Origin: Aquincola sp.
Lineage (GTDB): Bacteria > Pseudomonadota > Gammaproteobacteria > Burkholderiales > Burkholderiaceae_C
Assembly (NCBI GenBank): GCA_029884035.1
Contig: JAOUIM010000037.1
Location: forward strand, 1 to 14,992
DNA length: 14,992 nucleotides
Direction: 5' to 3'
Every line of letters starts with the position of its first letter. Positions within the stretch are counted from its first letter, which is position 1. The notes beneath the pieces are model-generated. The model made no database searches and had not been told where the DNA came from. It saw nothing but the letters and a program-made list of their open reading frames with translations. Both the position numbers and the translations under genes were made by a program. Shown here piece by piece: positions 1 to 7,222 of this stretch.

Positions 1-47
1 CCGATCAGCCAAAGGTGCCAGGGCGTTTTCATCGATGCATCCGTCAT
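1..47 (-). CDS. Partial small membrane protein, N-terminus only
   Basis: The gene starts at 47 and runs off the left edge, so only 15 codons are visible: MTDASMKTPWHLWLIG. A GGAG ribosome binding site lies about seven bases before the ATG (in the minus-strand stretch GGAGATCACC), which supports this start over the internal ATG at 32. The MKTPWHLWLIG opening resembles, from memory, a family of small conserved proteobacterial membrane proteins of unknown function. It is on the same strand as the large operon but 174 bases beyond hemolysin III, so it may have its own promoter. No function can be assigned from 15 residues. Confidence 0.6.
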   Translation of the reverse strand, partial: MTDASMKTPWHLWLI

Positions 48-221
48 GGTGATCTCCAGCGCGGGACCGATCATGCCGGAAATCGTCTCCGGCAGCACGG
101 GGCAAACGGGTGATCAGCGCTCTCGCCGGAGCGATCGGCTCGGGGTCGCTATGGCGAAGAGACGGTCCGGGCTGCAACGCGGCGAAGGTCATGCGGTCGA
201 TGCAGGTGACCTGCGCCCGCC
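48..221. other. Intergenic spacer
   Basis: This 174-base stretch separates the hemolysin III stop from the partial gene at the left edge. A short inverted repeat, GCCGGA / TCCGGC (75-80 and 88-93, 7-base loop), is present but has no T-run, so it is a poor candidate for an intrinsic terminator. The overlapping plus-strand ORFs show the Arg/Ser-rich composition of chance ORFs in high-GC DNA. I see no convincing gene here. Confidence 0.4.
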
Positions 222-878
222 TCACGCCATCGAGTGCCACAACGCCGCGCAGAAGTGACAGGCGCTGCCGCCCATCACGAACAGGTGCCACACGAAGTGC
301 GCGTAGCGCACCTTGTTGTCGAACAGGTACACGACCGCGCCAGCGGTGTACGACACGCCGCCGGCCACCAGCCAGCCCAGGCCCGGCCCCGACATGCGCT
401 CGACCAGGGGCGCGGCGGCCACCAGCGCCACCCAGCCCATCGCGACGTACAGGCCGGTCGACCACAGCGGGTGGCGCAGGCGGTCGAGCAGCTTGGCGGC
501 CACGCCCACCGCGGCTGCCGCCCACACGATGCCGAACAGCGACCAGCCCCACGGGCCACCGAGCACGCCGAACAGGAAAGGCATGTAGCTGCCGGCGATG
601 AACAGGTAGATCGACGCGTGGTCCAGCCGGTTGAGCCAAACCTTCGCGCGGCCCGGCGGCACCGCGTGGTACAGGGTCGAGACGAGATACAGCACGATCA
701 TCGTGCCGGCAAACAGGCTGGCGGCAACGACGTCCGCAGCGCCGCCCTGGCGCACCGCGTTGAGCACCAGGATCGGCAGCGCCGCCACGGCCAGCAGGCA
801 AGCCAGCCCATGGCTCAGCGCATTGGCGAGTTCTTCGCCGAAGGTCTGGTCGCGGACCGTTGCGGTAGGGGCACTCAT
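222..878 (-). CDS. Hemolysin III family (PAQR-type) membrane protein
   Basis: The product is a 218-aa integral membrane protein with about seven hydrophobic segments. It carries the family's metal-site signatures: STLYH (Ser67, His71), LDHASIYLFIAGSY (Asp86, His87) and the C-terminal HFVWH...CHF (His194, His198, His208). Length and order match bacterial hemolysin III/YqfA-type proteins of the PAQR superfamily. The name comes from a Bacillus haemolytic activity; the role in proteobacteria is unsettled and probably concerns membrane lipid homeostasis. An alternative in-frame ATG lies nine bases upstream at 887, and neither start has a clear ribosome site. The gene follows the cytochrome b/reductase fusion by 38 bases and is probably the last gene of the operon or a loosely attached neighbour. 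The family call is firm; any tie to denitrification is only positional. Confidence 0.9.
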   Translation of the reverse strand: MSAPTATVRDQTFGEELANALSHGLACLLAVAALPILVLNAVRQGGAADVVAASLFAGTMIVLYLVSTLYHAVPPGRAKVWLNRLDHASIYLFIAGSYMPFLFGVLGGPWGWSLFGIVWAAAAVGVAAKLLDRLRHPLWSTGLYVAMGWVALVAAAPLVERMSGPGLGWLVAGGVSYTAGAVVYLFDNKVRYAHFVWHLFVMGGSACHFCAALWHSMA

Positions 879-916
879 GTGCCGCATCGTACGCGCCGCG
901 TGCAGCGCCGCGCCGC

Positions 917-2815
917 TCAGGCAGCGGCCTCGGTGGTCTTCGACGGCACGAAAGCATCCGAAAAGCAGAACTGCTCGCCCAGGCCATGCGCCAGGAAGTC
1001 GGGCACTGCCGCCTCGACCATCTTCACCGAGCCGCAGGCGTAGACCTCGTAGCCCGCCAGGTCGGGGTGGTCGGCGAGCATGGCCTCGTGCACGAGGCCG
1101 CGGCGGCCGGTCCAGGTGGCGTCGGGCTCGGACAGCACGGGCGTGAAGCGGAAGTTCGGGTGCTCGCGCTGCCAGCGTTCGACGAGCTCGACGAGGTACA
1201 GGTCCGCGCGCGTGCGCACGCCCCAGTACAGCTGCATCGGTCGCGCGATGCCGCGCGCGAACGCGTCCTCGACGATGCTCTTGATCGGCGCGAAACCAGT
1301 CGCGCCGGCCACGAAGAGGATTGGCCTTGCGCCGTCGTGGAGCGCGAAGCGGCCGAGCGGGCCTTCGAACTCGATCGCGTCGCCTTCCTTCATGGCCGTG
1401 AACACGGTGGTCGTGAAGCGTCCGCCGGGGATCCGGCGCACGTGCAGTTCGATGCCGGGTTCGTGCGGCGGGTTGGCGAACGAGAACGCGCGTCGTGCGC
1501 CGTCGGGCAGCACGATGTTGATGTACTGGCCCGCCGTGAAGGCCACGCGCTGGCCTTCGGGCAGCGCGACGTGGATGCGCATCAGGTCGTCCGACAGGCG
1601 CTGCATGCGCTCGATGCGGCCCTGCCAGCGCGCCGGCGCCGCTGCAGCGGCCGTCAGCGCCGCCACGCCCGCGACCTCGAGTTCGACGTCCTCGAGCGCG
1701 ACCGCGCAGCACATCAGCACCTGGCCACGCGCGCGCATCGCCGCCGTCAATGCCGCAGGCTGGAAGGCACCGGGATCCACGCGCCCGTTGAGCACCGTGC
1801 AGGCGCACAGGCCGCAACCGCCGGCGCGGCAGTCGTAGGGCAGGGCGAGGCCGGCGCGCAACCCGGCATCGAGCAGCGTCTCGCCGCTACGCGCCGTGGT
1901 GCGTACCGGCCCGGGATGCAGCGTCAGCTGCAGTGTGGAGCGGCTTGCCCGGCGCGGCGGCAGCCAGGGCATCAGCGCGAGCAGCAGCGTGGCGCCGATC
2001 AGCAGGGCCCAGAGCCCACCGAGCGGCCAGGCGTAGATCAGCGGGTACGGCAGCAGCAGGAACCAGTCGAGATCCAGCGCCGTGGGCGCGCTGCGCAGGT
2101 CGGCCGGCCCCTGACTGGCTACGGGCGTGGCAATCGCCAGCACGAGCAGCGTGATCGCGAGTGCGAGCACGATCGGCCGCGGCGGCTGGGTGGCTGCCTT
2201 GGGCACGCGCTGCACGTGGATCCAGATCAGCAGCAGGGTCACCAGCGGCACGCCGATGTGCACGAACACCAGCAGCGAGAACAGCCGGTTGCTCACGTGC
2301 TCGGGGGCGATGAAGTTGCGGCTGAGGGTGCCGCCGAATCCGGGCAGCCAGTCGAGCCACTCGAAGCTGGCCTGCGTCACGAACTGCGCGAGGCGGTCCC
2401 ACGGCAGCATGTAGCCGTTCGCGCCGGCGATGTAGACCAGCCACAGCAGCGCCACGCCGGTCAGCCACGAGAACCAGCGAAAGCCGCGCAGGCGGTCGAA
2501 CGCGAAGTAGCGCACCAGATGGATCAGCATCGTCAGCACCATCGCGTCGGAGGCATGCCGGTGCACCGTGCGCATCACGCTGCCGAGGCCGAAACTGCCG
2601 TCCGTGATGGCCTGTACCGAGCGGTACGCGCCGTCCACGCTGGTGTCGAAGAAAGCGAACAGCACGAGACCGGTCGCGCCGACGATCCAGAACAGGAAGA
2701 AGCTGATCGCCCCGAGGTGGTACAGCGGGTTCAGGCGGTCGCCGAAGGCGCGATTGAACAGCGCCTCGGCGCGCATGAACGCCGCGCGCAGGGCACGCTG
2801 GATGAGGCCGGTCAT
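917..2815 (-). CDS. Cytochrome b / [2Fe-2S] ferredoxin / FAD-NAD(P) reductase fusion
   Basis: This 632-aa protein joins three electron-transfer modules. Residues about 20-285 resemble cytochrome b/b6, with two bis-His heme pairs: His85 and His99 in helix B, His186 and His200 in helix D. A following segment (LDWFLLLPYP, near 249-258) aligns with the Qo PEWY region but reads LDWF. Residues about 293-385 are a plant-type [2Fe-2S] ferredoxin with Cys329, Cys334, Cys337 and Cys369 or Cys370. Residues about 395-625 are a ferredoxin-NADP reductase-like domain with the flavin motif RAFS (442-445), GGRFT (464-468), the nucleotide motif GATGFAP (504-510) and YACGS (592-596). The likely role is moving electrons between NAD(P)H and membrane hemes or quinone; direction and partner are inference. 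The chosen ATG is seven bases after the preceding stop; an ATG at 2848 would overlap the upstream gene. The N-terminal half is paralogous to the protein at 4788-6362. Confidence 0.88.
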   Translation of the reverse strand: MTGLIQRALRAAFMRAEALFNRAFGDRLNPLYHLGAISFFLFWIVGATGLVLFAFFDTSVDGAYRSVQAITDGSFGLGSVMRTVHRHASDAMVLTMLIHLVRYFAFDRLRGFRWFSWLTGVALLWLVYIAGANGYMLPWDRLAQFVTQASFEWLDWLPGFGGTLSRNFIAPEHVSNRLFSLLVFVHIGVPLVTLLLIWIHVQRVPKAATQPPRPIVLALAITLLVLAIATPVASQGPADLRSAPTALDLDWFLLLPYPLIYAWPLGGLWALLIGATLLLALMPWLPPRRASRSTLQLTLHPGPVRTTARSGETLLDAGLRAGLALPYDCRAGGCGLCACTVLNGRVDPGAFQPAALTAAMRARGQVLMCCAVALEDVELEVAGVAALTAAAAAPARWQGRIERMQRLSDDLMRIHVALPEGQRVAFTAGQYINIVLPDGARRAFSFANPPHEPGIELHVRRIPGGRFTTTVFTAMKEGDAIEFEGPLGRFALHDGARPILFVAGATGFAPIKSIVEDAFARGIARPMQLYWGVRTRADLYLVELVERWQREHPNFRFTPVLSEPDATWTGRRGLVHEAMLADHPDLAGYEVYACGSVKMVEAAVPDFLAHGLGEQFCFSDAFVPSKTTEAAA

Positions 2816-2822
2816 CGTTGCA

Positions 2823-4265
2823 TCAGTCGCTGCGATGCCGCATCGCACGCCACACCACGACCACGAAGAGCAGGCCGCCCGCGATCGCGAGCAGGCCGCC
2901 CAGTCCCATCAGGCCCATGCCGGCCACCTCGCCGGTGGAGCGCAGCACCTGCTCGGCGCCCGCGACCTTGCGCTGTACGCCGTAGCCACCCGACCACACG
3001 AGGCCGACGATGTGCATCAACTGCCCGATGCCGTACAGCCAGGGCTGGACCACGGGGCTGCGCCCGCTCGGCGCGGCGTAGCCGAGTTGCGGCAGCAGGT
3101 GGTAGACGATGCCCATCAGCGCCAGCGTGACGCCAACGATGCAGCCGTGGTAATGCGCCGGGATCTTGACGTTGCTGCCGCTGATCGTCAGGCCGATCAC
3201 GCCGCCGGCGACGAACAGCAGCATCGATGCCAGCAGCGCCGCGCGCAGCGGGCGCTGGACCGGGCTCGACGGGCGGCGCGGCGCGATCGCGAACAGCACG
3301 GCGAGCGCCAGCGGTGCGATCGCCGCGCCGCCGCCCAGGCGCATGCCCCAGGTGTGCAGGTCGCGGTGCTCGACCGTGCTGACGTCGTGCATCAGGTAGG
3401 CCAGCGGCGTGACGAACACGCTCGCCAGCGCCACGGCAAACAGCAGCAGCACGACGCGCGGCGACAGCGGCACCCGCCCGCCGCAGGCGCGCGCCAGCGC
3501 GAGCCACGACACCAGCATCATCAGCGTCCAGGTGAACTGCAGCGCGTGGCCGCCGCCCCAGAAGGCGATCTCGTAGTAGGCCTTCGCGGGCAGGGAGACC
3601 GGCACCACCGCGAGAGACCACACGAACGCGATCAGCGCCACCGCTGCCGCGACCACGCTCGCGTGCAGGCCGAATCGCAGCGCACCGATGCCGTCGACCA
3701 GCGGGCCGACGGGCGCCGGCTGCAGCAGGCTGCGCAGCACGAGCAGCAACCCGCCCGCACCGAACACGAGGATGGCGGCGCGGAAGACCGCGCTGTCGAG
3801 CATCGGGATGTAGTTGGCCATCACGGCGGTGCCGGGGTCGACGAAAGCGGCTGCCGCCATCCCCAGTGCGCCCAGCGCACACAGCGCGAGCGAGCCGGGC
3901 CCGAGCCATTGCATCCATGCCGGCCCCGGGGCACGCAGGTTCAGGCTCCACAACAGGCCCGCGATCGCGACGAACCATACCAGCACCGACAGATCCACGT
4001 GCACCACCAGCGCGACGCGGAAGAAGTCGCCGGCCGGCAGCCAGGTGTTGATGCCCGGCGTGCGCGCCAGCACCAGCAGGATCGAGAACAGCCCCGATCC
4101 GACGAGCGCGACCAGCGCGAGCTTGAGCCAGGCACGTGCGAGAGCGCGCTGGCCCACGCTGGGCAACGCGTAGTCGGCCGGTGTGGACGCCGTGATCCGA
4201 TCGGCAGCCGATGGCCCCGACAGCATGTTGCTGCGCAACCAGGACGCGAGAGTCGACGTGTTCAT
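2823..4265 (-). CDS. Divergent heme-copper oxidase-type subunit I, candidate non-canonical NO reductase (gNOR-like)
   Basis: This 480-aa protein has about twelve hydrophobic helices and the heme-copper subunit I skeleton. His89 in helix II and His373 in helix X fit the low-spin heme, His371 (HYHG, 371-374) the high-spin heme, and His240 (GGGHALQF) CuB in helix VI. Two residues are non-canonical. The A/B-family cross-linked tyrosine position (His+4) is Phe244, and the helix VII His-His pair reads His293-Asp294, followed by unusual His300 and His304. NO reductase families proposed from sequence (gNOR, eNOR, sNOR) include loss of the tyrosine and acidic replacement of a CuB ligand, so I favour NO reduction over O2 reduction. 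Automatic annotation would probably call it cbb3-type subunit I. Its start overlaps the upstream stop (ATGA), and no CuA or c-type subunit is adjacent; cytochrome b fusion genes flank it on either side, one of them beyond the 177-aa gene. Fold is confident; substrate is inference. Confidence 0.75.
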   Translation of the reverse strand: MNTSTLASWLRSNMLSGPSAADRITASTPADYALPSVGQRALARAWLKLALVALVGSGLFSILLVLARTPGINTWLPAGDFFRVALVVHVDLSVLVWFVAIAGLLWSLNLRAPGPAWMQWLGPGSLALCALGALGMAAAAFVDPGTAVMANYIPMLDSAVFRAAILVFGAGGLLLVLRSLLQPAPVGPLVDGIGALRFGLHASVVAAAVALIAFVWSLAVVPVSLPAKAYYEIAFWGGGHALQFTWTLMMLVSWLALARACGGRVPLSPRVVLLLFAVALASVFVTPLAYLMHDVSTVEHRDLHTWGMRLGGGAAIAPLALAVLFAIAPRRPSSPVQRPLRAALLASMLLFVAGGVIGLTISGSNVKIPAHYHGCIVGVTLALMGIVYHLLPQLGYAAPSGRSPVVQPWLYGIGQLMHIVGLVWSGGYGVQRKVAGAEQVLRSTGEVAGMGLMGLGGLLAIAGGLLFVVVVWRAMRHRSD

Positions 4266-4795
4266 TGCAGGGTGATGCCGCCTTTCTCGGCGTCGAAGTC
4301 GATGACCAGCACCTGGCCGGGCGCGAGCGTCACGAGCGCCTCGCGCCGGTAGGGCGCCTCGCGTGCGCGCACGTCGTCGGACAGTTGCACGCTGATGCGG
4401 CGCTGGCCTGATGGCACGACCAGCCGTTCGTAGACTGCCGAAGCGCCGTCCCTGGACAGACCGCTGGGCGGCGCGCTGCGATCGAGCGAACGAACGCCGT
4501 CGACATCGACCTGCACCGTGATCGGCGACCGCTCGCGCGGACACACGGTGGGCGTGCGCATGTTGGGAGGCAGCCTCGCGAGCTCGGCATCGCTGAGCGA
4601 GCGGCAGTCGCCAACGGGCTTGCCCACACGCGTGAAGCTGAGCTTGATCAGCGCCTGGCCGGGACCGAGGGGGTGGTAGCGCGGCCATTGCGAAAACACG
4701 CCGATCGCCAGCGCGAACAGGCCGTACAGCGCCACCTGCCCGGCCCATGCGGCGGGTCCGAGCTTGACGGCGGGGCGATTCGCGGCTTCAGGCAT
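4262..4795 (-). CDS. Conserved unknown single-helix membrane protein
   Basis: The product is 177 aa: a short polar N-terminus, one membrane helix at about 20-38, then a C-terminal domain of alternating hydrophobic strands (for example ITVQVDVDG, ISVQLSDDV, QVLVIDFDA), suggesting a beta-sandwich. There are two cysteines (GDCRSL, TVCPRE) but no CuA, type 1 copper or heme motif, so it is not a conventional subunit II. I recall similar proteins beside denitrification genes of other betaproteobacteria but know no assigned function. Its ATG overlaps the upstream stop by eight bases and its TGA overlaps the next ATG by four, so it should be translated stoichiometrically with the cytochrome b/Fe-S fusion and the divergent subunit I. 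A structural subunit or assembly factor of that complex is the simplest reading. The start at 4795 is chosen over an upstream in-frame ATG at 4867, which would lie deep inside the preceding gene. Confidence 0.7.
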   Translation of the reverse strand: MPEAANRPAVKLGPAAWAGQVALYGLFALAIGVFSQWPRYHPLGPGQALIKLSFTRVGKPVGDCRSLSDAELARLPPNMRTPTVCPRERSPITVQVDVDGVRSLDRSAPPSGLSRDGASAVYERLVVPSGQRRISVQLSDDVRAREAPYRREALVTLAPGQVLVIDFDAEKGGITLQ

Positions 4796-6362
4796 GGCGC
4801 CAGCCGGGAGTGTCGGACACATCGGGCATGCGCTGCCCCAGGCGTTCGCGCAGCCGCTCGAGCGCACCGGCGAGCCGCGCGTGATCGCCCGGCCCGGCGA
4901 ACGCGAGGTCGACCGGCCCGGCGCGCACCGCTGCGCGCAGGTGGGGCTCGCGCTGGCCGCGCAGGCGCTCGGCCGTCAGGCGCTCGCCGGTGCGGAATTC
5001 GCAGCCGCCCTCGCGGCAGGCGACCACGAGGACGCCAGCGGCGCCGTCGCGCAAGGCGTACTCGACGAACGAAGGGGGGAGTTGTCCGGCACACATGAGG
5101 CTGAAGGCGCTGACGTCGGCATGGTCGAGGCGTGTGAGGTCGGCGCCATGGTCGCAGCCGAAGACGACGATGCGGCGCTCGTCGCCCGCCGTGCGCAGGG
5201 CCTCACGCAGCTGCTGCCTCAGTTCGCCGACCGGCCGCTGCGGCATGTCGATGCCGGTCACCAGCGACGCCGCACTGCGAAACGGGGTGGACGATGGACA
5301 GGCGCCGGCGCAGATGCCGCAGCTCACGCACAGGTCGGCGTCGACGACCGCGAGTGTGCGGCCGACGCGCTGGTTGGGGTGCGGCACCATCGTGATGGCG
5401 GCATAGGGGCAATCGGCAAAACAGCGCTGGCAGCCGTTGCAGTTGGCCGGGTCGACCACCGCCGCCGGGCCCGATGCATCCCTTGCGCGCGACGGCAGGA
5501 AGGGCAGGGCAAACAGCAGCAGCCCCGCGCCGCCCACCAGCATCCAGACCGCGGCGGGCGACGTGGCGCCGGTCAGCGGGTGCACGAAGAGCACGATCCA
5601 GTCCAGGCGCAGCGACTCCGGCACGCGCGCCAGCGTTGCAGGGGCGTGGCTCGCGATCGGCACCGCGAGCGCCAGCGCGGCCAGCATCACGCCGAAGCCG
5701 AGCGCGAGTGCACGCGGCGGCCACACCGCCGGACGCGTGAGGCGCTGCACGTGGAACCACAGCCCGAACATCAGCAGCAGCGGCAGACCGATGTGCACGA
5801 AGATGAACAGAGAGAACAGCCGGTCGCTCACGGCGCCGGCGCCGAGGAAGTTGCGCGCCATCGGTGCGGACAGCAGCGGCAGCGCGTCGATCCATTCGGC
5901 GGTGGCGACCGCGGAGTACTGGCCCAGCTCGTCCCAGTTGATCCAGAAGCCGCCGATCGCGATTGCGAGCACGAAACCGATCAGCGGCACGCCGGTGAGC
6001 CACGCGAATCGTCGCACGCCCCGCGCGTGACCATGGAGCCACTCGCGAACCAGGTGCGCAGCGGTGGAGATGACCATCAGGTCGGCGGCGTAGCGGTGCA
6101 CGCCGCGCAGCAGCACGCCGAGCCCGAACGGCGCGTCGGCCAGTGCATGGATCGAGCGCCAGGCGCCTGCCACGGAAGTGTCGAGCACGGTGTAGAGCAC
6201 GACGCCGCTGGCTGCCAGCAACCAGAAGGCGAAGAAGGCGATGGCGCCGAGGTGGCGCAGCGGATTGAAGGCCGAACCGAAGGCGGCGTCGCCGATCCGC
6301 TCGGCCGCGCGCCACAGACTCAGGCCGTGCTGCCGGAGGGTTGCTGCGGAGGTGTCGCGCAT
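4788..6362 (-). CDS. Cytochrome b / 2x[4Fe-4S] / MvhD-like iron-sulfur fusion
   Basis: This 524-aa protein has three parts. Residues about 30-290 form a cytochrome b/b6-like membrane domain with heme histidines His89 and His103 (helix B) and His190 and His204 (helix D). The region matching the Qo PEWY motif reads LDWI. Residues about 303-360 hold a bacterial 2[4Fe-4S] ferredoxin with Cys308, 311, 314, 318 and Cys345, 348, 351, 355. Residues about 396-480 resemble the delta subunit of methyl viologen/F420 hydrogenases (MvhD/FrhD), a [2Fe-2S] domain that in methanogens links hydrogenase to heterodisulfide reductase; Cys403, Cys424, Cys449 and Cys454 are the likely ligands. No hydrogenase is nearby, so the module probably exchanges electrons with another partner. 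The start at 6362 overlaps the SCO gene by 43 bases; it is kept because no later start preserves the FNPLRHLG segment shared with the paralogue at 917-2815. Domain calls are firm; electron direction is unknown. Confidence 0.87.
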   Translation of the reverse strand: MRDTSAATLRQHGLSLWRAAERIGDAAFGSAFNPLRHLGAIAFFAFWLLAASGVVLYTVLDTSVAGAWRSIHALADAPFGLGVLLRGVHRYAADLMVISTAAHLVREWLHGHARGVRRFAWLTGVPLIGFVLAIAIGGFWINWDELGQYSAVATAEWIDALPLLSAPMARNFLGAGAVSDRLFSLFIFVHIGLPLLLMFGLWFHVQRLTRPAVWPPRALALGFGVMLAALALAVPIASHAPATLARVPESLRLDWIVLFVHPLTGATSPAAVWMLVGGAGLLLFALPFLPSRARDASGPAAVVDPANCNGCQRCFADCPYAAITMVPHPNQRVGRTLAVVDADLCVSCGICAGACPSSTPFRSAASLVTGIDMPQRPVGELRQQLREALRTAGDERRIVVFGCDHGADLTRLDHADVSAFSLMCAGQLPPSFVEYALRDGAAGVLVVACREGGCEFRTGERLTAERLRGQREPHLRAAVRAGPVDLAFAGPGDHARLAGALERLRERLGQRMPDVSDTPGWRHA

Positions 6363-7222
6363 GATCGCCTGCGTGCACGCCGCTGGTCACGCCATTCGAG
6401 CAGGAGGTAGATGAGCACGCTGAAGAAGAAGAGCGCGCCGCCGATGAGCTCGAAGATCAGCTTGTAGTCGTAACGGTACTCGCCGGTGTCGGGGTCGTAG
6501 ATCGTGCAAAGGATGCGCACGCGTTCGGCCACCACCGCCAATGTCGAAGCGGCCGGTGGCGGCGGCGCATCGAGGATCAGCTGGCGCAGCGGCACGCCCA
6601 GCTGGTCGGCCCGCAGCCGATCGCCGTAGACCTGGGCATGGATGCGCCCGTCGGGCGCGACGACCGTCACCCCCAGCACATGATCGAAGCCGGCCGGCGT
6701 GGCCACGTAGCTGAAGCCGAAGGCGCGCGTCAGCGCCTCGACGCGATCGGCAGGCGGGCTCAGGAACTCCCAGTTCGCATGGTCGATGCGCTGCTGGGCG
6801 GCAAACGAACGCATCGCCTGCGGCGAATCGAAGGGCTGGTTGAAGCCGATGCTCACGACATTGAACTGGTGCGCACCGAGCATGCGCTCCAGGCCCTTGA
6901 CGGCCTCGTCGAGCGCGCGCGTCTGCGTCGGGCAGACCTGGAAGCAGCCGGTGTAGATGAAGCTCACCAGCAACGGTTTGCCGCGGTAGTCGGCCAGCCG
7001 CACTGCGCGCCCCTGGCGGTCGAGCAGCGTGAGGTCGGGCACCGCGGTACCGAGCGCGGCCTCGCCGGCGCGCAGGGCCTCGCGCTCGTCGAGCGCGGGG
7101 ACGGTGCCGGCCTCGCGGGCCGCCAGCGCGCCGGCCGCAAGCGCTAGCGCTGCCGCCAGCAGCGCACGACTCGCGCGCCAGGTCGGGGACGAGCAGGCCG
7201 TTCCATCAACGCATCGTCGCAT
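6320..7222 (-). CDS. SCO1/SenC family copper chaperone with C-terminal membrane anchor
   Basis: The 300-aa product has a hydrophobic N-terminal segment (about 17-36, signal or anchor) and a thioredoxin-fold domain carrying the SCO copper site: Cys93 and Cys97 in TGCFQVCPTQ, and His181 in FDHVLG. SCO proteins deliver copper to CuA, or reduce its cysteines, in the periplasm. Unlike typical SCOs it continues past residue 230 and ends with a second hydrophobic helix (about 256-276) and a basic tail, giving two membrane attachments. It sits two genes after the CuA subunit II, its likely client. The Nitrosomonas sNOR cluster also includes a senC gene (established knowledge, recalled). The start at 7222 overlaps the ctaB stop by 17 bases; the nearby ATG at 7206 is out of frame. 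The family call is secure. Confidence 0.9.
   Translation of the reverse strand: MRRCVDGTACSSPTWRASRALLAAALALAAGALAAREAGTVPALDEREALRAGEAALGTAVPDLTLLDRQGRAVRLADYRGKPLLVSFIYTGCFQVCPTQTRALDEAVKGLERMLGAHQFNVVSIGFNQPFDSPQAMRSFAAQQRIDHANWEFLSPPADRVEALTRAFGFSYVATPAGFDHVLGVTVVAPDGRIHAQVYGDRLRADQLGVPLRQLILDAPPPPAASTLAVVAERVRILCTIYDPDTGEYRYDYKLIFELIGGALFFFSVLIYLLLEWRDQRRARRRSCATPPQQPSGSTA

Noticed and set aside
75..93. Rho-independent terminator after hemolysin III
   Set aside because: The stem is only six pairs with no T-run in either direction.
986..3130. 714-aa plus-strand ORF opposite the cytochrome b/reductase fusion
   Set aside because: It is rich in Arg, His, Gln and Ala with no domain, and it mirrors a well-supported minus-strand gene. 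Long antisense frames are expected in high-GC DNA.
2823..4265. Identity as NorB of a classical cNOR or as NnrS
   Set aside because: It lacks the helix VI and VII signatures of NorB and the histidine pattern of NnrS, and no norC is adjacent. A divergent heme-copper subunit I fits better.
2568..4352. 594-aa plus-strand ORF opposite the divergent subunit I
   Set aside because: It is a Gln/Arg/His-rich shadow with no hydrophobic segments or motifs, while the minus strand encodes a clear membrane enzyme.
4764..6410. 548-aa plus-strand ORF opposite the MvhD fusion
   Set aside because: Its composition is that of a codon-mirror frame, and the opposite strand has exact iron-sulfur and heme motifs.
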